Positions 1 through 6,679 of a DNA stretch of 15,133 bases are shown here, one piece after another. Every line of letters starts with the position of its first letter. Within the stretch, counting starts at the first letter, position 1. Position numbers and translations under genes: made by a program. The notes below the pieces were generated by a model, which had not been told where the DNA came from, did no database searches, and saw only the letters and a program-made list of their open reading frames with translations. The DNA comes from Candidatus Gastranaerophilales bacterium (GTDB taxonomy: Bacteria; Cyanobacteriota; Vampirovibrionia; Gastranaerophilales; Gastranaerophilaceae). The stretch lies in the NCBI GenBank assembly GCA_944324205.1, contig CALUVK010000025.1, positions 1 to 15,133 on the forward strand, in the 5' to 3' direction.

Positions 1-702
1 GAAGCTATCGACAGTTATACGGGTAAAGATGAACTGCAGGCGAATATGGATATGCTGAAAGCTGCGCAAAAATACCGTCAGATAAAACCGCTTATCGTAT
101 GTCAGGCTGAAAGAACAAGAGATAATCATGTCGTGAAATATCTTTTAAGAGAATATTCCGACATTGTCGGGTTAAAATTTCATCCTGAGTTTACTAAACT
201 TCCCGCAGCTTCCGAAAAGTATGATAAATATCTGGAACTTGCAAGAGAATTTAAAAAGCCCTGCCTGTATCATTCAGGTCATATCAAATCTAAATATTCT
301 TCTCCGCTTTTAATATATGAAAAAGCAAAACAGTTTCCCGATGTTCCGATAATCCTCGGACATCTTTCAACAAGTCCTGCAGAACTCCAGAAAATAGCAA
401 TAGATATCATTGTAGAATCTATCGAAAAAGAAACGGCAACTTTATATGCTGATTTGTCCTGGGTGAGTGTGGACACTGCAATTAATCTTATTGAAAAACT
501 AAAAAATACATCCAAAGGTGATTTTACAAACCGCATAATGTGGGCATCCGATGCGCCTGTAGGCGGTGAAATCAACCAGAGAAAAGAACTTTACGACAGA
601 AATCTTAATCTTTTTAAAGTAAAAATTCTTGAACATTTTAAAGATGAAGATTTATTGAATAAGCTTCTTTACAAAAACGCAAGGGAACTTTTCAATTTCT
701 AG
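1..702 (+). CDS. Amidohydrolase-family metal-dependent hydrolase, 3' part
   Basis: The reading frame is open to the left edge, so the N-terminus is missing; the first in-frame ATG (46) is internal. The visible 233 residues carry the later landmarks of an amidohydrolase-2 type TIM barrel: a GLKFHP strand (metal-ligand or catalytic His), YHSGH, an ILGHLS strand ending in His, and a WASDAP segment holding the catalytic Asp near the C-terminus. The usual N-terminal HxH metal pair would lie upstream of the window. These proteins hydrolyse or decarboxylate small cyclic or aromatic substrates through one or two metal ions in the cytoplasm; the substrate cannot be told from this fragment. A TatD-like DNase is the main alternative, but the D-A-P context and spacing fit amidohydrolase-2 better. 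It ends 16 bases from the convergent symporter gene. Confidence 0.75.
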   Translation, partial: EAIDSYTGKDELQANMDMLKAAQKYRQIKPLIVCQAERTRDNHVVKYLLREYSDIVGLKFHPEFTKLPAASEKYDKYLELAREFKKPCLYHSGHIKSKYSSPLLIYEKAKQFPDVPIILGHLSTSPAELQKIAIDIIVESIEKETATLYADLSWVSVDTAINLIEKLKNTSKGDFTNRIMWASDAPVGGEINQRKELYDRNLNLFKVKILEHFKDEDLLNKLLYKNARELFNF

Positions 703-718
703 AAATTAATAACGAAAT

Positions 719-2191
719 TCAACGCAAGTATTTTACAATATTTCTACCTATATCATAACGTTCACAATAACGCTTTAATTCCTTTATTACTACATTTGAA
801 AGTACAAATACAGCAATTAAATTTGGAACCGCTAAGAAAAGCGTTACTGCATCAGAAAGATTTATAATACTTTGAAAGTTCATTGCAGAACCTGCTATAA
901 TGCATAAACAATAAACAGCCTGAAATGCTCTTGTCTTAATTTTTCCATCTCCAAATAGAAAACCCCAGGCTTTAAGCCCATAATATGAACCACACAGCAT
1001 TGTTGAAAGTACAAAACAACTTGCCATTATCGTCAGCAGTATCGGATAAGCCGGGCAAATAGTTGCAAACGCTTTAGACGTAAGCTCAATCCCTGCTATT
1101 CCGTCTACAGATAAATAAACTTTTGAAACTACAATTACAAAAGCGGTTGCAACACCTACAATTACAGTATCGACAAACGGTTGTAACATTGAAACAAATG
1201 CTTGTGCTACAGGCTTATTAGTATTAACAGCAGAAAAAGCTATAGGTGCAGTACCTAATCCGGATTCATTCGCAAACATTGCACGCCTAAATCCCCAGAG
1301 TAAACATGCAAAAACTCCACCACTCATCGCTCTTGGAGAGAAAGCTTCTTTTATAATTAGAACAATTGTTTCCGGAATATGATGAATGTTTACAGCACAT
1401 ACTAAAAATGCACTTAAAACATATAAAGAACACATCACAGGTGTAACTTTAGATGTAAATTTTCCAATCGCTTTAATTCCACCTATAATTGTAAACCATG
1501 TTATTATTGCAACTATTAAACCTAAAATCCAGCCATTATTTGCAAAAATACTTTTTTCTCCGCCTGTAACTTCTGTAAACTGAGCGGTCATAGCATTTAT
1601 CTGGAATAAGTTCCATCCGCCAATCATAGCAAAAATACAGCATACCGCATAAATTTTAGCAAGAATTTTACCAAATTTTTCGCCCAAATTACCCCTAAAT
1701 GCCACCGGAATATAATACATTGGCCCTCCGGAAGTTGTACCGTCTGAATTAGTTTTCCTAAATTTTACTCCCAAAAGAACTTCTGAGAACTTAAGAGCCA
1801 TAGAAAAAAGCCCTGCAATAATCATCCAGAATATAACCCCAGGTCCGCCAATTGAAACTGCAGCAGCAGAACCGGCAACATTTCCTATACCGGCTGATGC
1901 CGAAATTGTAGCACTTAGAGCCTGAAAAGAAGAGAGCTCACCCCTTTTCTTCCGTTGAAAACCTGTCGGGTTACTATGCTTGTATCTATTTGTTATAAGC
2001 TTTACAGCATGCTTAAAACCCCAAAAACCTATAAAACCTGTTCTTAGAGTAAAAAATAAAGCTGCAATTATTAAAAGAGCCACCAAAAACTCAACCCTAA
2101 CCCCTCCTATTGTTATATAAGAAAAGATTAAACCCGAAATTTTATCGGCAATCGGTGAAAGCAAGCTATCTATTACGGCATCTAAATTCAT
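719..2191 (-). CDS. Sodium/alanine (glycine) symporter, AGCS family
   Basis: A 490-residue inner-membrane protein, the normal family length, with about ten hydrophobic segments. The N-terminal part has the typical LRTGF-x-GF-x-GFKHAVKL segment (residues 49-65), followed by the family core GIGNVAGSAAAVSIGGPG (101-118) and the FWMII-x-G-x-FSMALKF-x-E-x-LLG helix (121-141). Further on, a GFRRAMFANESGLG segment is also characteristic. AGCS (AlsT/DagA/AgcS) proteins import alanine or glycine with Na+; the exact substrate is not readable here. The gene stands alone, convergent with the amidohydrolase and divergent from smpB. There is no Shine-Dalgarno before ATG 2191; a TAATAT box lies six bases upstream, which would make the mRNA leaderless (see findings). 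Confidence 0.93.
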   Translation of the reverse strand: MNLDAVIDSLLSPIADKISGLIFSYITIGGVRVEFLVALLIIAALFFTLRTGFIGFWGFKHAVKLITNRYKHSNPTGFQRKKRGELSSFQALSATISASAGIGNVAGSAAAVSIGGPGVIFWMIIAGLFSMALKFSEVLLGVKFRKTNSDGTTSGGPMYYIPVAFRGNLGEKFGKILAKIYAVCCIFAMIGGWNLFQINAMTAQFTEVTGGEKSIFANNGWILGLIVAIITWFTIIGGIKAIGKFTSKVTPVMCSLYVLSAFLVCAVNIHHIPETIVLIIKEAFSPRAMSGGVFACLLWGFRRAMFANESGLGTAPIAFSAVNTNKPVAQAFVSMLQPFVDTVIVGVATAFVIVVSKVYLSVDGIAGIELTSKAFATICPAYPILLTIMASCFVLSTMLCGSYYGLKAWGFLFGDGKIKTRAFQAVYCLCIIAGSAMNFQSIINLSDAVTLFLAVPNLIAVFVLSNVVIKELKRYCERYDIGRNIVKYLR

Positions 2192-2197
2192 ATTTTT

Positions 2198-2226
2198 ATA
2201 TTAGTATAAACAAAATTTATTATTAA
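2198..2226 (-). promoter_or_regulatory. Putative promoter of the AGCS symporter gene
   Basis: Reading the minus strand, TTAATA (2221-2226) and TAATAT (2198-2203) are separated by 17 bases. The box ends six bases before the ATG, so transcription would begin at about the start codon. In such A+T-rich DNA either hexamer could be chance. Confidence 0.3.
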
Positions 2227-2250
2227 GTCATTTATTACAATTAATTATAC

Positions 2251-2279
2251 TATACAAACTTTTGATTTTTAACTATAAT
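2251..2279 (+). promoter_or_regulatory. Putative smpB promoter, start site at the ATG
   Basis: TATACA (2251-2256), a 17-base spacer and a perfect TATAAT (2274-2279) precede smpB. The predicted +1 coincides with A of ATG 2286, and no Shine-Dalgarno is visible. A second possible -10, TATACT (2246-2251), would give a leader of about 30 bases. Confidence 0.4.
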
Positions 2280-2285
2280 AGCATT

Positions 2286-2732
2286 ATGGAGAAAAAAGTC
2301 ATATCTACAAACAGAAAAGCCTTTCATGATTTTTTAATTTTTGACAAATATATTGCAGGGATTGTATTAACCGGTACAGAAATAAAGTCTATACGAAAAG
2401 GAACTGTAAACTTAAAAGATTCCTTCGCTAAAATTGAAAATAATGAAGTTTTCTTATACGGAATGCATATTTCACCTTACGAACAAGGAAATCGCTTTAA
2501 TCATAAGCCAGATAGAATAAGAAAGCTGCTGCTGCAAAAACGTGAAATTTTAAAAATTCAAGACAGAGTAAAAAAAGACGGTGTAACAATTATTCCTTTA
2601 GAATTGTTTTTAACTCATGGTTTTGCTAAAATAGAACTGGGGTTAGCAAAAGGTAAAAAGATTTACGATAAACGTGAAGCTATAACTAAAAAAACACAGG
2701 AACGCGATATGGCAAGGTTATTAAAACGGTAA
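2286..2732 (+). CDS. smpB: SsrA (tmRNA)-binding protein SmpB
   Basis: A 148-residue cytoplasmic protein that binds tmRNA and brings it to stalled ribosomes for trans-translation. The family pattern is clear: N-R-K-A-x-H-D-F near the N-terminus, then D-K-Y-x-A-G-I-x-LTGTEIKSIR, L-K-D-S-F-A, the H-I-S-P-Y segment, R-x-RKLLL, and the basic C-terminal tail ending RDMARLLKR. The frame can be read back to TTG 2262, but the family begins at the MEKK methionine, and TTG 2262 lies upstream of the best -10 box, so ATG 2286 is preferred. The tmRNA gene ssrA is not in this window. It is first in a likely three-gene operon. Confidence 0.96.
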   Translation: MEKKVISTNRKAFHDFLIFDKYIAGIVLTGTEIKSIRKGTVNLKDSFAKIENNEVFLYGMHISPYEQGNRFNHKPDRIRKLLLQKREILKIQDRVKKDGVTIIPLELFLTHGFAKIELGLAKGKKIYDKREAITKKTQERDMARLLKR

Positions 2733-2754
2733 GTTCTTTTGGGGATATATAGAA

Positions 2755-2760
2755 AAGAGG
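2755..2760 (+). promoter_or_regulatory. Shine-Dalgarno fixing the start at 2769
   Basis: AGAGGA lies eight bases before ATG 2769. It supports that start over the in-frame TTG at 2739, which would place the site inside the coding region. Confidence 0.65.
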
Positions 2761-2768
2761 ATAGGCGG

Positions 2769-3422
2769 ATGTTTAACAGAGAAATGATTTTAAAGAGTTT
2801 AAATACAGAAAACTACTATATTGACAGGCATTCGCTTGATTTATTTTTAGAAGACTGGAAAATCGAATCTATTTATGAAGATGAAGACGGGTTAGAATTT
2901 TATGATGATTTGGCCCTGGAAAAAATCAAAAAAGGAATTTCTTTAAAAGCTCAAGGTTATAGTGACGATCAAATTATAACAAAACTCAATCGCATGGAAG
3001 CAAAAGTCGAAAAGTATGAAGAACCTATAAAACCGGTTCAACCAGTTATGGTAAGCGAACTTTTGAATGAAAATAATCAGGAAAGTTCTTCATCTGAAAC
3101 AACTTCTACTGAAGTTACAGTAAAAGAGGAAGAAAAACAGCCTGAAGTTATACCTCAAGGAAAAAGTTTCACACTCGATGTATCTTCTCAAACTCTACAA
3201 ATGCTTGCTGAAGCAGTTGCAAAAAAAATAAGTGATGATATTAAAAACTCTGATATGGTTAATAGGCTAGTAGAAGCCGGAGGATACAAACGCGATAACG
3301 AAATTTTAGCAAAACAAGTAAAAGAACTTCTTGAACACAACAAAGAATTAACTCAACGAATTGAACAACTAGAAAGCCATCCCTCTAAAAGTTTTTGGGA
3401 AAAAATTTGGGGGAAAAGATAA
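2769..3422 (+). CDS. MerR-like N-terminal domain plus C-terminal coiled coil, function unknown
   Basis: A 217-residue cytoplasmic protein. Residues 16-75 resemble a MerR-type helix-turn-helix: a YYIDRHSLDLFL helix, W-K-I-E-S-I-Y-E-D-E-D-G as turn/wing, then E-F-Y-D-D-x-A and a KKGISLKAQGYSDDQI helix. Residues 95-128 are a low-complexity Ser/Thr/Glu linker. Residues 140-165 look helical, and 175-203 form a charged heptad-like coiled coil (LAKQVKELLEHN and onward). The tail SFWEKIWGKR is a short aromatic/basic amphipathic segment. MerR-like head plus coiled coil recalls RacA-like organisers or mobile-element regulators, but I do not recognise the specific family. It lies between smpB and a cysteine-cluster gene, with 36 bases to smpB and 3 to the next gene. 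Confidence 0.75.
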   Translation: MFNREMILKSLNTENYYIDRHSLDLFLEDWKIESIYEDEDGLEFYDDLALEKIKKGISLKAQGYSDDQIITKLNRMEAKVEKYEEPIKPVQPVMVSELLNENNQESSSSETTSTEVTVKEEEKQPEVIPQGKSFTLDVSSQTLQMLAEAVAKKISDDIKNSDMVNRLVEAGGYKRDNEILAKQVKELLEHNKELTQRIEQLESHPSKSFWEKIWGKR

Positions 3423-3425
3423 TTC

Positions 3426-3953
3426 TTGGATTATGAAAGTTTTTTAAAAGAACTGGATATAAAACTTGCAGATTACTTTAATGAATACAAAGACTTTATC
3501 TGCTGTAAAGTTGGTTGCAGTTATTGCTGTGAAAAAGGAGATTATCCGCTATCAGATATAGAACTCCGATATATAATGAAAGGCTATATAGAACTTGATA
3601 ATATAACAAAACAAGCTGTCCAAAATAATATAAAAAATATCAAAAAAGGCAGCACTTGTCCTTTTTTATTGGATAAAAAATGTTCCATATATCCTTTTAG
3701 GCCTATAATTTGCAGAGTACACGGACTAGCATATTTTTGCAACGAAAATATCGTAAAAGTTCCTCACTGTACAAATATAGGTAAAAATTATGCAAAAGTT
3801 TATAGTGGCGAAGAAATATTAATTGAACCTATAAATGAGAATTTAGATACAATTAACATTTTAAACGAGTTTATTACAAAAAATCAATTCATAAGTTCCG
3901 ATTCTTCAAAAACTACTTTTGAAATCAGAAACTTATTCGATTGGTTAACTTAA
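3426..3953 (+). CDS. CxxxCxxCC cysteine-cluster protein (YkgJ/UPF0153-like)
   Basis: A 175-residue protein with ten cysteines. The N-terminal cluster (C26, C27, C31, C34, C35) and the C-P-F-L-x4-C-S-I-Y-P-x-R-P-x2-C-R block (C78, C86, C96) match the 'putative zinc- or iron-chelating domain' family (YkgJ, Pfam PF03692), whose members probably bind a metal or Fe-S cluster. C105 and C115 follow. The biochemical role of the family is not established; one proposed link is maturation or modification chemistry. The start is TTG 3426: no ATG precedes the first cysteines, and G-rich sequence at the end of the preceding gene could serve as ribosome binding site. It begins 3 bases after the previous stop, so co-expression with smpB and the MerR-like gene is likely. 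Confidence 0.82.
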   Translation: MDYESFLKELDIKLADYFNEYKDFICCKVGCSYCCEKGDYPLSDIELRYIMKGYIELDNITKQAVQNNIKNIKKGSTCPFLLDKKCSIYPFRPIICRVHGLAYFCNENIVKVPHCTNIGKNYAKVYSGEEILIEPINENLDTINILNEFITKNQFISSDSSKTTFEIRNLFDWLT

Positions 3954-3980
3954 CTGCATAAACACTGTCTAGAAACCTTT

Positions 3981-5159
3981 TTATATCGTTTTCTTATCTT
4001 CAATTTTTGAATTCACCGGCTTTGCTTTGTCCGTCTTTTTCTTACTACGTTGAAGAATTCTATTCAAATTATTATAATCGTAATCTGCTGAAGATATACC
4101 ATATTTTATTTCTATATCAGAAGGGAAGAGCTTATACCCTAAAGGTAAAAAAGATTCCGGCTTTTTCTTTTTACTATAGGCCAGAGGCTCTCTTGTTCTC
4201 TGGAATAAAAACAACTCGCCTCTATATCTGTTATAGGTCGCTTTTGCCTGTTCTACAATTTCTTTTGCATTTGGTTCTTCTTCGAAAAATTTTTTATTTA
4301 TAAAAGGCTTGAAAAGTTTATCGAACTCCGGATTATCTTCTGCGATATTTTTGCCATCAAGTTTCTTATACACAGCATCATCAATATGTTTTACTTCGTT
4401 TACGTTATGTCCCAAGACTTGAAGCTCAAAAGTAACGGGAGATTTACCTGGAATTCTGAATAAAAAATGCGTCGCACAATAATTTGCTTTTGTAAAATCA
4501 TCCTCAAGATGTTTTTTTACTCTTTGCTTATTACCGCCTTTTTTCCACATTTCATTTTGAACATCAATTAATTTATTTAAAAATTTTATAGTTGCATAAT
4601 CATATTTACAAGCTTCATATTCTTCTTTGCCCTTAACAGCAATAGGTCTTTTATTTTCAATCTCTAATAATTCAAGTTTCCCTGACTTTATAAATGGAAT
4701 AAATCGTCCCAGAACAGCATCAACTTCACTCTTGCTTGCATCTCTAAACACCAGTTTAGCACCAATTAAATCTGTCATTTCTTTTAAAATCTCATCAGCA
4801 CCAACCCATTGACGGCTACCGGTTTTTTCTTTTATAGACTGTATTGATTTAACACGAAAAGCAATTTCTGAAAGTAAATTATTAGGCTCTTTCTCACTCG
4901 CAACTAGGTCACTAAATGTTTCATTCATAAACTTTTCAACTTTATTTGCATTGGCTTGTATTTTTCTACGAATAGCTCTTGCTGTTGTTCCACTTACTTC
5001 CCAAGCTTTATTTGCCGCTTTGGGTGTTCCTTTAAAACAAACCGTATCCGCTTTTAGCGGAGATGCCATTTTTAGTCCAAATCTGCTGATATTATTTTGT
5101 TTACAGGTTTCGCAATTTTGGGGTTCTAATCTTAGCCCCCAAATAGCCGGGATATTCAT
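3981..5159 (-). CDS. Divergent RelA/SpoT-domain protein (putative alarmone synthetase-like)
   Basis: A 392-residue protein. Landmarks of the RelA/SpoT nucleotidyltransferase fold occur in order: FRVKSIQSIKEK (101-112; family R-x-K-x3-S-I-x2-K), DLIGAKLVF (130-138; family D-x-x-G-x-R, with D130 as the likely Mg ligand), N-Y-C-A-T-H (226-231; family G-Y-x-S-x-H, with Y227 and H231), F-E-L-Q-V (244-248; family E-x-Q-I with catalytic E245), then E255-V-K-H258-x5-Y264-K. Known relatives transfer pyrophosphate from ATP to GDP/GTP or, in toxic versions, to ATP or tRNA. No HD hydrolase, TGS or ACT domain is visible. It is longer than the usual small synthetases (about 200-250 residues) because of an N-terminal tag-bearing region (1-95) and a C-terminal basic region. 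AAAGG lies nine bases before the ATG. It lies 80 bases after the second acyltransferase on the same strand. Fold assignment is by motif reading; activity is inference. Confidence 0.65.
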   Translation of the reverse strand: MNIPAIWGLRLEPQNCETCKQNNISRFGLKMASPLKADTVCFKGTPKAANKAWEVSGTTARAIRRKIQANANKVEKFMNETFSDLVASEKEPNNLLSEIAFRVKSIQSIKEKTGSRQWVGADEILKEMTDLIGAKLVFRDASKSEVDAVLGRFIPFIKSGKLELLEIENKRPIAVKGKEEYEACKYDYATIKFLNKLIDVQNEMWKKGGNKQRVKKHLEDDFTKANYCATHFLFRIPGKSPVTFELQVLGHNVNEVKHIDDAVYKKLDGKNIAEDNPEFDKLFKPFINKKFFEEEPNAKEIVEQAKATYNRYRGELFLFQRTREPLAYSKKKKPESFLPLGYKLFPSDIEIKYGISSADYDYNNLNRILQRSKKKTDKAKPVNSKIEDKKTI

Positions 5160-5239
5160 AACATTATGCCTTTCTTTTTGTATATTCTCTTTAAAACCGC
5201 TAAATATAAAAAATTGCTTAAATATAAAGAAATGTTACA

Positions 5240-5920
5240 TTAAACTGGGATTTGCTCTTTTATAAAATCTTCGATTTTATTTTCAAATCCTGTAAATTCT
5301 GAAATTTGTTTAGCCCACTCCCTTACAATTTCATTTTCGTCCAGCATATAAGAAATCGGTTTCCCAATTTTTACAGTTATATGTTTTTCAAAAAGCTTTT
5401 TTGCATAACCATCAAACCCGCATATTGCAACAGGAACGATATCCGCTTTAAACTTTTTAGCAAACATAATAAAACCCTTATGTATCTGAGAAATAACAGG
5501 TTCTTTAACTATTTTTCCTTGAGGGAAAATTCCCAGAGACCAACTCGTATTAAAAATAGATTTAACAGTCTTAAAAGTCGCAATCTCGGGTTTTTCTCTA
5601 TTTACAGCAAAAGCACCTAAAATATGAACCAAAAATCTTAAAAGTTTGTCTTTGTCTTTAAATAATTCTTGTTTTGCCATATAGGCAATATTTTTCCACG
5701 CTGCAAGAGATATTAGAGGCGGATCTATATAGGAAACATGGTTTCCTGCATATATGACTCGTGAATTTTCTGGCAAATTTTCTCTACCTTCAATTTTTAC
5801 ATTGTACATGAGCTTTGTTACAGGATAAACAACCAATGTAAGAAAGACCATATAAAATAATGTTCTAAAAATATTGTAATCTTTTTCAGTTCTTCTATTA
5901 TAATTTTTCTCTTTTTCCAT
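5240..5920 (-). CDS. PlsC-type acyltransferase paralogue 2 (motif III degenerate)
   Basis: A 226-residue membrane-associated acyltransferase of the 1-acylglycerol-3-phosphate acyltransferase (LPLAT/PlsC) family, which attaches a second acyl chain to lysophosphatidate. The catalytic NHxxxxD is present (N60-H61-VSYI-D66), followed by PPL, GAFAVNREK (102-110) and IVPVAICGFD. The usual F-P-E-G-T-R is FPQGKI (132-137), so both the Glu and the substrate-phosphate-binding Arg are replaced. A hydrophobic segment at 19-35 may anchor it. It follows its paralogue by 34 bases. The frame also allows TTG 5947 (nine more residues, 7-base gap); ATG 5920 is preferred but the ribosome site is weak in both cases. 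Function could be altered specificity or a partner role. Confidence 0.85.
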   Translation of the reverse strand: MEKEKNYNRRTEKDYNIFRTLFYMVFLTLVVYPVTKLMYNVKIEGRENLPENSRVIYAGNHVSYIDPPLISLAAWKNIAYMAKQELFKDKDKLLRFLVHILGAFAVNREKPEIATFKTVKSIFNTSWSLGIFPQGKIVKEPVISQIHKGFIMFAKKFKADIVPVAICGFDGYAKKLFEKHITVKIGKPISYMLDENEIVREWAKQISEFTGFENKIEDFIKEQIPV

Positions 5921-5954
5921 TAATCTATTTCCAGTTTGTTTATTCAATACTCAC

Positions 5955-6632
5955 TTATGATTGAGAATGCATACCACAATATTTAAAACCTGTAAGTTTT
6001 TGAATTGCATGCCCCCAATTATCAACCATCCCCTCGACATCATCTGAATAAGGAATAACTTCACCAATTCTTACAACTATTTTACCTGTAAAAGGCAACA
6101 TTTTTACTTCTTGTGTTCCGACAATTCCAACCGGAAGAATTCCGCACTTGGTACTTTTTGCCAGAGAGGCAAAGCCCTTTGTAACATTACTTATTTCACC
6201 AGGTTCCTGACGCGTCCCTTGCGGAAATATTCCAAGCACCCAATCTGTCTTTTTAAGAGCTTTTACTGTTTTTATTGTAGATACACCAAGTTTTTCTCTA
6301 TCTACAGCAAATGCTCCGAGCCAATTAAGCCACCAACGCATAAAAGGATTTTGAAATAGCTCTTTTTTGGCCATATATGCAACACCTTTATTCATAACAG
6401 CGCAGACTAAAGGAGGATCAAGAGTCGATAAATGATTAGCTGCAATAATAAAATCATTTGTCTTTGGAATATTCTCTCTGCCATAAACCTCTAATCTATA
6501 AACCAGCTTAAAACGTATCATATAAAAAACATGAGTTACAATAAAAAGAAACAACCTTCTCCATTTATTATAAAACTCTGGTTCTCTATGTGAATAATTA
6601 TTTCCTACAGCTTTTTTTGCATCATGTGACAT
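5955..6632 (-). CDS. PlsC-type 1-acylglycerol-3-phosphate acyltransferase paralogue 1
   Basis: A 225-residue acyltransferase of the LPLAT/PlsC family. The catalytic motif is N66-H67-LSTL-D72, followed by PPLV. Motif II is GAFAVDREK (106-114), and motif III is FPQGTR (136-141), retaining the phosphate-binding Arg but with Gln for the usual Glu. ILPVGIVGTQ (165-174) corresponds to the final conserved block. A hydrophobic stretch around 26-45 suggests inner-membrane attachment. It is a close paralogue of the following gene, with matching order of all blocks, so a tandem duplication is likely. AAGGGGA lies a few bases before ATG 6632. It lies 47 bases after mlaD, in the same operon unless the dyad/-10 box upstream marks an internal promoter. 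Confidence 0.9.
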   Translation of the reverse strand: MSHDAKKAVGNNYSHREPEFYNKWRRLFLFIVTHVFYMIRFKLVYRLEVYGRENIPKTNDFIIAANHLSTLDPPLVCAVMNKGVAYMAKKELFQNPFMRWWLNWLGAFAVDREKLGVSTIKTVKALKKTDWVLGIFPQGTRQEPGEISNVTKGFASLAKSTKCGILPVGIVGTQEVKMLPFTGKIVVRIGEVIPYSDDVEGMVDNWGHAIQKLTGFKYCGMHSQS

Positions 6633-6644
6633 ATAATAATCCCC

Positions 6645-6664
6645 TTGTCAATGACAATATTATA
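6645..6664 (-). promoter_or_regulatory. Dyad TTGTCA-A-TGACAA next to a TATAAT box upstream of plsC paralogue 1
   Basis: A perfect 6+6 dyad with one central base (6645-6657) lies one base from a minus-strand TATAAT (6659-6664), in the 47-base gap after mlaD. This would suit an internal promoter with an operator over the start site. No good -35 is seen at the right spacing. Confidence 0.3.
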
Positions 6665-6679
6665 CAACAAATAACAAAG

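Noticed and set aside
694..707. Perfect 14-base palindrome AATTTCTAGAAATT across the amidohydrolase stop codon
   Set aside because: It has no loop or T-run for a terminator, is made of A/T-rich triplets, and such palindromes are expected by chance in this composition.
2262..2285. N-terminal extension of SmpB from TTG 2262
   Set aside because: The added residues do not fit the family start, and the TTG lies upstream of the best -10 box.
2739..2768. TTG start giving ten more residues to the MerR-like protein
   Set aside because: The AGAGGA site would then be inside the coding region; it correctly positions ATG 2769.
4007..4303. Open frames on the plus strand inside the RelA-like gene, and similar antisense frames elsewhere (e.g. 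1386-1583, 5306-5620, 10500-10742, 14306-14569)
   Set aside because: No ribosome site, no family features, and composition explained by the opposite-strand gene in each case.
5199..5228. Two near-identical direct copies, GCTAAATATAAA and GCTTAAATATAAA, upstream of the RelA-like gene
   Set aside because: Only two short A/T-rich copies and no matching -35; could be a binding site pair but not distinguishable from chance.
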